From NCBI GenBank assembly GCA_949358305.1, contig OX442315.1:62001-126000 (forward strand): a stretch of 64,000 bases of DNA, written 5' to 3'. Below the pieces are notes generated by a model, which saw only the letters and a list, made by a program, of their open reading frames with translations, had not been told where the DNA came from and ran no database searches. Position 1 is the stretch's first letter, and each line of letters starts with the position of its first letter. Below are positions 1 through 10,649 of this stretch, one piece after another. Position numbers and translations under genes: made by a program. Origin of the DNA: Strigamia acuminata (taxonomy: Eukaryota; Arthropoda; Chilopoda; Geophilomorpha; Linotaeniidae).

Positions 1-582
1 AATTTCAAAATTTAATTAAAATAACACTTTTATTACAGAAACACAGTGGACGCTTTAGCGTCAATGTCTGGGGATGGATGTCGCAACGTGGTCTTGGAGA
101 AATCTGCCGTCTGACAGGCCACCTGACGGCCGCATCATATGTGGAGGTCCTGGAGACGACTATGCTGCCAAGCTGCCAACGCCGGTTCGGTGATGAACCG
201 TGGGCTTTCCAGCATGACAGGGCGCCACCACACACAGCCAACATCACCAGGCAGTGGCTGGCAACAAACCTGCATGCGGAATTGCTCGATTGGCCGGCGA
301 AGGCAGCTGATCTCAACCCAATTGAGAATATTTGGGCAAATCTAAAACATCATCTGCAAAAAAAGGTAATAATTGATTAAAAATTTAAAAAAAAATTATA
401 TAATGATGTAAAATACTTATTTGCAGCCAATTGCAAGAAACCCAGATGAACTATGGGAGCAAATTCAACAAACTTGGGGAGAATTAGCGGCAAACCAGAA
501 CTTGGTGCCAACAATTATCCAGTCCATGCCCAGAAGATTACAAAAAGTAATTGATATAAATGGGCACTGGACTGGATATTAA
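1..582 (+). pseudogene. Tc1/mariner-like transposase, 3' part, with an intron
   Basis: Two exons (left edge-365 and 427-582) encode the C-terminal half of a DDE transposase. The second catalytic Asp is in FQHDRAPPHTA and the catalytic Glu in ADLNPIENIW. There are 35 residues between them, so this is DD35E rather than the usual Tc1 DD34E. A 61-bp GT-AG intron (366-426, donor GGTAATAATT, acceptor TTTGCAG) joins the HHLQKK end to PIARNPDELWEQ in frame, and the protein ends in HWTGY-stop at 580-582. The N-terminal DNA-binding domain and first Asp lie beyond the left edge. I could not identify the 3' terminal inverted repeat, so completeness is unknown. The family assignment is strong; whether the copy is active cannot be judged. 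Confidence 0.8.
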
Positions 583-593
583 TGGAAGATATT

Positions 594-757
594 ACACATT
601 TATTTGTATTATTTATACACATTTATTTGTATTATTTATACACATTTATTTGTATTATTTATACACATTTATTTGTATTATTTATACACATTTATTTTTA
701 TTATTTATACACATTTATTTTTATTATTTATACACATTTATTTGTATTATTTATTAG
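594..757. repeat. 23-bp AT-rich minisatellite, about 7 copies
   Basis: Seven near-identical head-to-tail copies of a 23-bp unit (acacatttatttgtattattt plus at). They differ only by a g/t substitution in a few units. The array starts 12 bp after the transposase stop codon, so it probably lies inside the DNA transposon's 3' flank. Confidence 0.95.
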
Positions 758-1213
758 TTATTTGAATTGTTTGTGTTATGATTAAGTGGTGATAACTTGT
801 CAGTTGTTACGTTTATAAGAAAGCTCTCTCAGCTTGTTGCTTGTATTGTTATCAGCCATCACAGCTGATCTGTGTGTTAGTTTAAGTAAAACTCTTTTCT
901 TTCAACTCAACTTTCTTTTATTCCCTGCTCACGGTTAACAGTTTGTCTTTGTTTAACAGTATTATTATGTTTCCAATTAAATCATCCCATTCTATTCCTA
1001 TTTTGTCACAATGACAAAATTATTTATATTGGGCCCAAAAAAAATTATTTTAGGCCCAAAAATTTGTTTCTTGTTAAAAAAAATTCTTTTCTGGCCAAAA
1101 ACATTAATTTATTCATTTACTGATTCAAAATAATTCATTTTTAGTTTAAAAAATATGTTTATTGATTGAAATGTTTGAAAAATGGAAAATAAAAAATACA
1201 GATTTTGCTTATA
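758..1213. other. Intergenic or transposon flank, no gene seen
   Basis: No coding potential is visible. It holds a perfect 9-bp stem with a 3-nt loop (1001-1021, ATTTTGTCA/TGACAAAAT) and an imperfect inverted pair GTGGTGATAAC (about 786) / GTTATCAGCCATCAC (about 849). The latter may be the end of the Tc1-like element or a separate small DNA transposon. Confidence 0.5.
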
Positions 1214-1261
1214 AATTGAATATTTTGCTAAGTTATGACGCAAAATATGAATTATATAAAG

Positions 1262-1395
1262 AGGCAATAAATGTTGTTTAACTATAGGCTTGTCCAATTA
1301 ATTTAATATTTACTAGTACTTAAAAGAAAAACCAGGTGGAGGGCTTGACCTCTACTTATGGTCTAGCCCGAGACCTGACCCCCAGTCCAATTTTA
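1262..1395. repeat. DIRS inverted terminal repeat (3' side)
   Basis: This 134-bp block is the reverse complement of 6273-6406. It runs from aggcaataaatg to the shared ccaatttta, and I saw no mismatch on reading. Outside it, 1214-1261 is the terminus-specific extension copied in the internal complementary region. Confidence 0.92.
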
Positions 1396-1581
1396 AGGAA
1401 CTGAGGAATAAAACAAGTAGTTTCAGAAATAAAACTTTATTTACTGAAAACATCAAGGAGAGGTGACGGATCGACTTTATTGGCGATCTGAAAATACAAT
1501 AAAAAACCATAAACAAATGTTGTTAGGGTGGTCAAGATATCTATCAACCAAAAACATAAAATCCAAATGAGGGTGGGAAAT

Positions 1582-1687
1582 AACAACATTTATTGCCTCT
1601 TTATATAATTCATATTTTGCGTCATAACTTAGCAAAATATTCAATTATATTACAGCTTAGGCAATAAATGTTGTTTAACTATAGGCT
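1582..1687. repeat. DIRS internal complementary region
   Basis: The first half (1582-1643) is the reverse complement of the left outer end (about 1214-1280). The second half (about 1640-1687) is the reverse complement of the right outer end (about 6375-6422). The halves meet at aatt. In the DIRS1 model this region templates joining of the two termini into a circle. The recombinase stop codon (1679-1681) lies inside it. Confidence 0.88.
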
Positions 1688-2651
1688 CTTCGTAGCCTCT
1701 AAAACAGTAGAAGTAAAATCAGTCGAAATTCTCTCGACTGGATGATTATAAAATTTGAAAAATATCGAGGCAGAGGACCAATCTGCCGCTCGAAGGATGT
1801 GAGATAAATTAACTCCTTTTGACCAAGCAAAGGAAGTGGCGGCTGCACGGGTAGAATGGGCCGAAAAAAATAGCAGTGTTTACTCCTGCCATGGACAAGG
1901 TTTCCTTGATCCACCTGGCAATAGTGGAAGAAGTGACCGGTCCAAAAGGACGTGAGGACGCCAAAAAGAATTGAAGAGAGGATCCGCGAAAAGCGGCTGA
2001 GTGTTTTAAATAAAATTTAATGGCCTCGACCGGACATAATTCCTCGTCCTCGAAACGGGGTAGAACGAAAGGGACTGTAGAGGAGGATTTTCTCTTTCCT
2101 AGGAGAGGAAAAACACAAGAGTTAGCTGAAAAAACTACTTTGGATGATAAGAGTTTGAGATCTGAAGCCCTTCCTGCTAAGGAAAGGGCCAAGAGTGTGG
2201 CGATATGACGATTAATCTCTAACTTGGAGAAGGTAGGAAGTAAAAGAAACCGTGACTTAAGGAAGAGAAGAACCGGGCCTACATGCCAAATGGAGGAATA
2301 TTTCGGAATTTGTGGACGCGAATTTGCGATGCCTTTCATGACGCGCCTGATAAGTGGGTGAGAACCTAGATCAATTGAAGAAATTAAACTGATGGTCTGA
2401 GAAATAGCCGAACGATGGGCATTTATTGTGCTAAGCGCAAAATTATCAGTAAAAAGAGAAGAAAGGTAATTTGCCAACTTTATGGCAGATGGGCGAACAG
2501 GGTCAACATTGTTTCGTGTAGACCAGTGGAGCCAAGACTTCCAGTGTCCGTCGTAGATCTTATTTGATGAGGACTGCCAGGAACACCCCACCAATTTGGA
2601 AGCGTTCGTTGAAAGACCTCCGTTTCCGAGGGAACCGATGACAGTTTCCAT
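1679..2651 (-). pseudogene. DIRS tyrosine recombinase, single frameshift
   Basis: The intact N-terminal part (2651 down to about 1870) has the core-binding domain and the first catalytic Arg context (LLALSLAGRASDLKLL). The C-terminal HSTRAAATS box (His-x-x-Arg) and the FYNHP box with the nucleophilic Tyr are present but in another frame. The shift falls in a run of seven A on the plus strand (about 1864-1871), consistent with one extra base. The frame would then run to the stop at 1679-1681 inside the internal complementary region. It overlaps the end of pol by about 170 bp, as is usual in DIRS elements. A sequencing error in the homopolymer is an alternative to a true mutation. Confidence 0.82.
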
Positions 2652-5600
2652 GCGGCCAGCTGCAGGGATCGCGCTAGGAGAAGCGGATGGGGTTGTTTCA
2701 GCGCATTCGTCAAAAGATTCGGGAGTTGGGGCAACCGTATCGGGGATTCCGTCGATAGGGACCAGAGAAGCTGAAAAATAAATCTCGATTTAGTAGAAAG
2801 AAAAGAACAAATTTCCTGAATGTGGAATTACCGGAAACCAAGCTTGGCTAGGCCAAATCGGGGTGATCAGAACTATTCGAGTAGGTGTCGAAGCATTGCG
2901 GATTTTTTGAAGGCATTTTGGAACGAGGCAAAAAGGAGGAAAAGCGTAAGAAATTCCTGATCCCCAGTCCTGAACTAAGGCATCAAAGGCCTGAGCAGCA
3001 GGGTCGGGCTTCCAGCTAAAGAAGTTTTCTAATTGCGCATTATGCATTGCCGCGAAAAGGTCTAAATAAAAGGGACCCCAAATTTGATCAATGGAGTGAA
3101 AGACCTTATGATTCAACATCCAGTCACCTGAGTCTACGATCTTACCCCTAGAGGCCGCGTCCGCTTCTATATTGAGGCGACCCGGGATGTGCTCCGCTTG
3201 AACAGAGATATTCCTTTCCATAGCCCAAGACCAAAGGTCTTGTGCTACGGCAGTAAGGTCTCGGGATCTGGGGCTGCCCAGATGATTAATGGAGGCAATC
3301 GCTGCAGTATTGTCCATTCTAATCTTAACTATACTATCGGATAAATCCTTAGCAAAAGACTTGAGACCCCAAAATGCAGCTAAAAGTTCAAGAACATTGA
3401 TATGTTTCTTAACAAGGGGAGAGGGCCAGGAGCCTCCTATACTAACGCCTGAAGAAGTTGCCCCCCATCCTGTTAGGGAGGCATCGGAATCAAGGCATAA
3501 GAGACAAGGTTTAGGAAGAAGAGATCTGCCCTTGCAAAATCTCAAATTTTGTTTCCACCATAAAAGCTCTGACCTAGCTTCTTCTGTTATAAAACATGTG
3601 GATTCATAATTTCCGGTGAAATTACGGGCTTTTAAATGTTGCAGTCCCCGGTAATGTAGGGGCGCAGAGGAAATGGCAATTGTTGTGGCGTTAAGTTTGC
3701 CGATAATAGAAGACAGTTCTCGTATAGAACAGGTTTCTGATTGAAGCAAGTCTTCGAGGGAGGAAAGAATATTCTGAACTCTGTCTGGTGGCAAGGAGAC
3801 GCTCATAGAAACTGAATCAATTAGAAAGCCTAAAAAGGTAATCGAAGTAGTGGGCTCAAGGATCGATTTTTTCAAATTAATGATAAAACCCAGAGCGCGA
3901 AAAAGAAGGCAAACAAAATCCCTCTGTCGTGTAAGAAGTTCGTGAGATTTATTTATAAAAAACCAATCGTCTAAATAGACTGCTAACCGAACGTAAAGAG
4001 ATCGAAGGAAAGTTGCTACAGCTCTACACAATTTTGTAAAGTAAAAGGGAGCGGGACCTAAACCAAAGGGAAGCACTCCTAGTTCATACAGAACACCTTC
4101 CCAGAAAAATCTCAAAAATTTTCGAGATTCTGGGTGTATGGCCACCGAAAAATAGGCATCAGATAGATCCAGTTTAAACATAAAAGCGTCTTTCTCCACC
4201 AGAGACAAGGCGGTGTGAATATTCTCCATTTTGAAATGGTTGAAAACCAAAAAGGAATTGAGGGGTTTAAGATTAATAATAGGCCGAAAACCGCCATCTT
4301 TTTTAGAAACTAGAAAAAGAAAACTAATTATTTGATCTTGGCAAGGAAGAACCGAATAAGCGGCCCCTTTAAGGATCATGGCCTTAACCTCCTCCCTGAT
4401 TAGTTCATGTTTAATCTGATCGAAAACTGGTGTACGAAATTCTGATTGAATAGGTGGACTTAAAAATTCCAATTTTATCCCTCTGACCGTATCAAGAACC
4501 CAAGAATCTGAGGTGATAAAGGACCAAGTGTCGTGACAAAGGGGTAAACGTCCAGATGAAAGACAGGCGTCAGGAAAGGAAAAGTGGCTACACCAAGCCG
4601 TTACCGTTTCTAGTGAAGCCGCCACGACCCCTTCCCCGGTTGCTGGGGAAGGGGTTTTTACGAAAGGGCTGTTGCTGCCCTTTGTTGTAATCCGGGTTAC
4701 GAAAGCTTCTACTCTGATCTCTGTCGTCCGGTCGTGTGTGGGAATAATCTCTGCGCTGAAAACTCTCGACGGGGCGACTAAAACCACGGCGGAATCGATT
4801 ATCGCGACGAGGACCCTTCGCGGGATTTTTACTTCTCGCTCTGTCCACTGATGCGAATTGGTCGGCTTGCTTTTCTGCAAGGAAAAACAATAAGTTGTAA
4901 GACTCTTAAATTTTTTGTATCGAAAATATGGGTTACTGAATCTCTCAAAAAATTGCCCTTGAAAAAGAGTGTCTCCCTCCGAATTTCGAAAATGCTTCAC
5001 CATGTCGGACTTCTTCGTACCCAAACCTTGAACGACATTGAAACGTCGTTCGTCGCTAATTGCGTTCATAGCATTTCGAACTTGTTGAAAAATGGCTTTG
5101 TTGGCGTAAAGCAATTCGTCTTTGTTCATGGGGTCGTTTGTTGACGAACGATCGTAGATTCTTGCCGTAATCGACCCAACGCGCGCCATCATGCCGTTTA
5201 AGCGACGCAAAAAACGTTCTCGCGGAATGGAAAAGGACGTGTTTCGTGCCCCCACATAGGCCTCCACATCTTCGTCCATTTTCTTCTTTTTCAAAAAGGG
5301 AACCTGTCGAGTCGGGCACGGAAAATCGGCCTTAAAACTGTTATTTTTGGCCGTCGAAACTGGTTTGCTCAAAATTCGAACTATTTCCTTGGCGGACGAT
5401 TCGTGGAGAAAAGGCGCATCTTCTTCGAGATCATCGGAGTCGTCCGACGATCGGTCGGATTCCTCGTCCTTTCGAGACGGCGATTTTCGCGATTTGGCGT
5501 GCGGTTTGTCTCTTTTCTCGAGTTCTCGTCGGAGACGTATAATTTCACGGTCCTTACGAGACAGTCTTGCGGAAAATTCTCGCTCATCGTCTGACGAGCT

Positions 5601-6175
5601 AGAGCGTGACGAACGGTCGGAATCATACTCTGAAACATCTGACTACAACCAGTCAGTAACAAGAGTGAGAATTTTATCTACAATTCCGCATGAGAATTAC
5701 TTACTTGATTTTCAGACTGAAATGTGCCCCACTCGTCTCTACGAGATCGAGACATTTTTGGCAATTCGGTAGACCCCTCCCGCTGAAGAGGGGCCCCACC
5801 TGTCTGATTCTGCGAGAAAGCCATAAAGATGAGCTTCTCGATGGCCTGGGAAGAAAGTCCCAAGTCGGGCGCCTGACTATTCGCGACTTGCGAGGCGGTA
5901 AAGTCGGGCCCTCTCGGATCCCGTACATCATCGTTTCCAAAAGATTCGTCAAGGCGTTCTATCGTTTCATCTGATGGTGTGGGAACGATGGAACCATCTA
6001 ATAGGATCCTCGATTGGGACGAGGAAGGCGGCGCGATGGGCTCGTGGTGAGTTTCAACACGCGTGGTGGTGGTGATAGGCTTAGTGGTGTTGGTGCGACC
6101 ACGCGGTGGTCGTGCTCTTTTGGAGCTTAAAGAGTCATCTGCTGTCTTCTTACCTCTAACTTTAGTAGGGCTCAT
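2480..6175 (-). CDS. DIRS gag-pol polyprotein, three exons
   Basis: Exons: 6175-5705, 5642-2832 and 2770-2480, giving about 1,190 residues. Exon 1 is a basic, Ser/Pro-rich gag starting MSPTKVRGKK. Intron 1 (5643-5704, donor GTAAGT, acceptor TTGTAG, phase 0) joins it to an Asp/Arg/Ser-rich stretch and then the reverse transcriptase (LSDAYFSVAIHP; YLDD box in LAVYLDDWFF), RNase H (LDSDASLTGWGA) and methylase-like domain (YAFPPFCLVPKCLQKI). Intron 2 (2771-2831, donor GTAATT, branch-like TACTAAAT, acceptor TTTTTCAG, phase 0) removes an early stop. It joins WPSQAWFP to LLWSLSTESPIRLPQL and LQLAAWKLSS, which is the conserved end of this DIRS domain. Both splices are inferred from frame and family fit. 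Without them gag and pol are separate frames and pol lacks its end. Confidence 0.82.
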
Positions 6176-6272
6176 CGTAAAAGGTAGTCAAAGTGCAAAA
6201 AAGCGATATAAAACTAAAAAATAGCCAAAATTTTCTTGAACGCGAAAAATCACGTGTGGAGAACTTGGCTAG

Positions 6273-6406
6273 TAAAATTGGACTGGGGGTCAGGTCTCGG
6301 GCTAGACCATAAGTAGAGGTCAAGCCCTCCACCTGGTTTTTCTTTTAAGTACTAGTAAATATTAAATTAATTGGACAAGCCTATAGTTAAACAACATTTA
6401 TTGCCT
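6273..6406. repeat. DIRS inverted terminal repeat (5' side)
   Basis: Reverse complement of 1262-1395 over 134 bp. The gag start at 6175 lies 98 bp inside it, so the promoter for the element is probably in or next to this repeat. Confidence 0.92.
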
Positions 6407-6422
6407 AAGCTGTAATATAATT

Positions 6423-7597
6423 ATCTCCCTAGTAAATTTTTTACTTTAAGTTTGTGATGTTTCAAATAAACAATTCTCTGCTCAAAACGGCAAAGATTCC
6501 ACAAAACAAATCAAATAGATAAATTATAAACCATTAAAAAATAAAGAAATAAAAATACTTTAATCGCTGAATTTAAGGTTGTTTTTCAACACAGTTAGTC
6601 AGCAAACTCTCTGAAAATTAACTTTCTTGCTGGCAAATTGATAAAACAAAAATAACCTACAAAATAAACAAATAAATGGATAAATAAATGGAAAATAAAC
6701 TACCGGAGTTAAATTGGTGTTTTTAAACTATATACCTAATGAATTTGATGATGAGCAGGATTTTTTGAGCAATTAATCTGTTGTGATTTATTGAAAACGC
6801 GTTCAGAATGGAGAATAGTCCGTTGAAAATGTCACCAAAACGATGCGGATCGTCCAATTCGAGTTTGTCATCGATTACGGTGGTGAAAATGTGGAATGGA
6901 AATGAAAAGAAATTCAACGTCTGAGAAAATTGACGAATTTCGTTAAATTGTTAAATTTCGATAAATTTCAATTAATTTTGACTAATTTTTAATGAATTAC
7001 GACATAATTTGACTAACTTTTGATAAATTTCAATGAAATTTAGTCCAATTTAGCCACAATTCCGCTCAAAAAACAATAAATTACAAAATTTCCTCATTCA
7101 CATAACAATTTCAAATGCCTGATTAATTACTTTAGTCACTCCCGGCGAAGACGCGACACTATCCACTTCAACACTAATCGAATTCAAATCATTAAAACTA
7201 TGCGTAAGCATCATCAAACCTCAAACAAAAAATTTATTTAAACATTTTCCACACAAAACAAAACCAAAAAACCCAAAAAATCACTTTGTTTCGGCACTTG
7301 CTCTACGTGATGAAGTCCGTTGAAAACGTCGGCAAAACGATGCGGATCGTCCAATTCGAGTTTGTGATCGATTACGTTGGTGAAAATGTGGAATGGAAAC
7401 GAAAAGAAATTCAACGTCAACAACTGAAATAACATTACGGTTAATTTGCGGTTGTTTGCTGATCGCTCGCTCTTGTCTCGTTTTGAATCGTTTGTTGTGA
7501 TGTCACGAGAAATCAACGATTTTTTGCGCCATCTGGTGATTGGTGTCGAAACTGCTCATTCTGAAGCTCGAGCTCAAGCTGGAATGGGACGATTTTT
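6423..7597. other. Intergenic, with a duplicated exon-like block
   Basis: Mostly AT-rich. Two blocks of about 110 bp, 6808-6922 and 7315-7425, are about 85-90 percent alike by eye. On the minus strand both read as related peptides (LNFFSFPFHIFT, LELDDPHRF, NGL). I do not recognise the peptide. They could be duplicated exons of a degraded gene or pieces of an unknown repeat. No splice structure joins them convincingly. Confidence 0.4.
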
Positions 7598-7599
7598 AT

Positions 7600-8173
7600 G
7601 TCCAAGGCTGTACTGTTGGAGCTGCTCAGTTATTTAAGGACAACAAAAGACCTCGGACTGATGTTGTTCCCTAACGACAGAATTGAAGTCATTGGCTACA
7701 GCGATTCGGATTACGCCAACAATCGTGATGATCGAATTTCTGTTGGCGGAATCCTTATAACATTGGGCAACGCGCCCATCTATTGGAGAACATTTAAACA
7801 GCGCAATGTAACACTCTCGACCATGGAGGCGGAATACGTGGCTCTCACAGAAACTGTGAAAGACTATATCTGGATTGTCAGAGTGTTAAACGAGATCGTC
7901 CCTGATTTGGCGAGCAAATTTTATCATCGAGTATTGTGTGATAACATTTCTTCCGTAGACTTTACAAAGTCGAATATCGAAAATCGGAAGACGAAACATA
8001 TTGATGTAAGATACCATTTTATACGCGAACTTGTCAAAAGGAAAAATCTCCAAGTAATTCATGTGGGAACTAAATCAAATTTTGCTGATATATTCACAAA
8101 GTCGGTCGACAAAACCGACTTAACACAATTCTGTAATCGATTTTTGATTAATCTCAATACCCTAAGCGTTTGA
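7600..8173 (+). pseudogene. Copia-type RNase H fragment (5'-truncated element)
   Basis: About 190 residues of the C-terminal end of a Copia polyprotein. Visible are the RNase H motif GYSDSDYANN, the STMEAEYVAL box and the terminal KHIDVRYHF...ADIFTK box shared by Copia elements. Gag, integrase and reverse transcriptase are missing upstream. The sequence differs from the complete Copia element at 9113-15230, so it is another family. The stop at 8171-8173 is followed by a polypurine tract (cgagggggcc) and then a probable LTR start. Confidence 0.85.
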
Positions 8174-8190
8174 TTATACGAGGGGGCCGA

Positions 8191-8470
8191 TTGTTAGCTT
8201 GCGGTGGTAATTTACCTAATTGTATTTATCGTATTATCAATCGCCATTGTTCTCACGCTTGTTTATGTAATTGTTTACGTTCGCATTGCGTTGCATTGCG
8301 ATCGTTCCAGTGTATTATTTGTATGTCATGCCAACAGGTGGCACTGTATACCTTAGGCGATCATGTGACTTCAGAATAAACACTCACTTGACTTTTGGCT
8401 TTGAACCACTTATGATCACGTGTATTTCTTTCCTGCAAAGGAGTTTTTCCACACCACTGCGGATTTAATG
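8191..8470 (+). mobile_element. Probable 3' LTR of the truncated Copia element
   Basis: It begins TGTTAGCTTGCGG directly after the GAGGGGGCC polypurine tract that follows the RNase H frame. It contains an AATAAA at about 8376. There is no second LTR copy to fix the end, so 8470 is approximate. Confidence 0.5.
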
Positions 8471-9107
8471 AATCCACACAAGTTTCCACTAAAACTCAAC
8501 AAAGCCACTGACTCATTAAACATTAAAATTTAAAAAAAAAAAAAGATAAAATGTGACCTAAATGGAATCAAACCCACACATAATCTAAACCTTTTTTTTT
8601 AATTTAATTTTTAAATTAAAATATGATGCACGACTGATCTGGAAGAAAAATTATCGATTCCAAACAGAAGAAAAAAATTACCGGTAATGCTTTTTCTTCT
8701 AATTAAAACCAACCTGTTGGTTTACGAATCAGACTTGTCCGCCGATCCTTTGATCACTCACTACAAAACCAACTTGTGGCCCGTTGCCGTTGTGCTTGAA
8801 ATAAAAAAAATCATTAAATCGAAAAAATAATCGTAAAAAAAATATTGCGTAATCAATCATACATCGAAAAATAAATGACAAAATTTAACTGGCCGTGTGG
8901 AGATGCGTGCAAAATGCGTGAGTCTACAAAATCGCATCAAAATCAATATTCACCAACTGGAAAAAAAATTTTTTTCATTGGTTTTAATTGTTTGAGAGTG
9001 AAGCAAAACTTTGAAATTCTACGGTAAGATCAATCTAAAAATAAAATAATAAAAACATTTAATTTTCCCAACCAAAAATATCATCACATGTGTGAAATTA
9101 CTCGGCT
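8471..9107. other. AT-rich intergenic, nothing recognised
   Basis: No open frame with protein similarity and no tandem or inverted repeat of note. It ends at the ggtcc (9108-9112) that became the target-site duplication of the Copia element. Confidence 0.5.
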
Positions 9108-9112
9108 GGTCC

Positions 9113-9545
9113 TGTTGGGTTGGCGTTTTCCTGTTTGTCCTCGTATCCGCGTAGATTCTCAGATTGCATATTATGGATAAATGCAATCAGTGTGTTGCCA
9201 TGTTGATGTCCCGTATCGCAGTCGGTTGATTCTGAACCGCAACCGACTCTTATTACGTGACAACAAACCTGTCATCTGCTCAAATGAGCAGTTATTGTTT
9301 ATGTTGTTCTGTTTATTTTATCCATTAGTTTTGTCTTTCTGTAAAGAACAAGTCAGTGTATTGAAACAATGATTTGTTCTATGATTTCATTGTGTTTGAG
9401 ATCGAGGGCGATTAGCCTCGAACAGGGTTTTATGTTCACACATACTTTTGTAATAAAAGATGGCGGACGCGTGTCCGATTTATCCGCCAATCCAAAATCA
9501 CGTTTGGATTTATTTCTGCAGCGCACAGGCCATCGCAACTCTTCA
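9113..9545 (+). repeat. Copia 5' LTR
   Basis: 433 bp, TGTTGGGTTGGCG to ...CAACTCTTCA. It contains AATAAA at about 9451. Compared with the 3' LTR it lacks about 5 bp in a short CA-rich stretch (near 9265) and has t for g at about 9491. Confidence 0.93.
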
Positions 9546-10649
9546 AAGTGGTAGCAGAGGGTAAAAACGATCTGGCAACGACGTTTTTGGAGAAGAAACG
9601 GCCATTTTGCGACTACGAGAAGTCGCCGAGTGTGCGCTCGCCCAGCTCGTCGTAAAAGCGAGTGTTTGGTGCGGATTTCAACGCAGAATCGTCGCGACAA
9701 CGTGTGCGGACGATTCCTTGGCATCGGCGGAACATCTACGGACAATTTCGTCGCGGATTAGTGTTTTTTTCGTCGCCTCGACGTCGTGCAAATAAACGAC
9801 GGTCGAGATTTGTGTTTCGAGAATTTCTACGTGTGTGTGCGACGAGAATCGCTTCGTGGGAATTTTCATCAGTGTTGTGTGCACAAATAAGCACACAACA
9901 AGGATACAAACGACGGTAGGAACTTTATTTGTCGATTTTGTGCGAAATAAGCACGTTTGGACGCCATCACGGAAGATTTTCGCAACGGCGGCCATTTTCT
10001 TTTTGGATTTATCGTCGCGAACGACGATTTTGACAGCATACAGAGAAGTCTGTAGCCAACGAGAAGTCCTGCACACGGTAAGCGTGTGTGCAGGCATTGA
10101 TTACCGATTCACGAAGGCGCGACGTGCGCACCGCCGATTTAAATCGTTTTTTTTCCCACATAAGCACGGAAGTGTGCGTGTGGAAGCACGTCAGCCCATG
10201 TCCGTGCACCGATAACGTCAAGCCGACGTTCTACGCATCGTGGGAACCAATTACGGCGCTAGGATCCCGTAATTGGACAGCTTCACATCAGAAAGTGTAT
10301 TTTTCTTTGAAATTTTGTCGTGAAACTCTGTTAGATTTAAGTTTTTGTATTGGGCCTATAGCATATTCCCTGCTCTTCGTCCATTCGGGCACGCAGGGTC
10401 TCATTTTCAACTGGGGCTGTCTCGTGGCAAGCCAGTTGTCCCGTGGGCACTAGGTGACTCGATCGGAAGCTGGTAGAGTACCCAGTTGAAGTATTTTCTC
10501 CTTCTTAAAAGGATTGACCCCCGGGAAGTTTTGTATTGTTCGCCTTCACTTTTGGGGGCTATTTGTGCATCCGTGCGACGAATTTACGTGATTTGTGTGA
10601 TTTGTGTGCTTCGGTTTTTCACTGGATTTCGTCGCAAATTTTCCCGAAA
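9546..10649 (+). other. Long Copia leader
   Basis: 1.1 kb between the LTR and the gag start. It has several short overlapping open frames but none with recognisable similarity. GC content and CpG density are higher than in the flanking intergenic DNA. It may hold packaging or translation signals, or be a captured host sequence; I cannot tell which. Confidence 0.5.

Larger units (their letters stand above)
1214..6422 (-). mobile_element. DIRS-type tyrosine-recombinase retrotransposon
   Basis: The element shows all DIRS hallmarks: gag-pol with reverse transcriptase, RNase H and the DIRS-specific methyltransferase-like domain; an overlapping tyrosine recombinase; 134-bp inverted terminal repeats (1262-1395 and 6273-6406); and an internal complementary region (1582-1687). 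The two halves of that region are complementary to the outer ends of the two termini, meeting at a shared AATT. That junction sets the ends at AATT 1214-1217 and AATT 6419-6422. No target-site duplication is expected or seen, since insertion is by recombinase. Reading order on the minus strand is gag, RT, RNase H, methylase-like, recombinase, internal complementary region, as in DIRS1. It is structurally complete, but the recombinase is frameshifted. Confidence 0.93.

Noticed and set aside
1679-6422. Endogenous virus or plasmid-like integration
   Set aside because: RT plus tyrosine recombinase with inverted termini and internal complementary region is the DIRS retrotransposon signature; no capsid or envelope genes.
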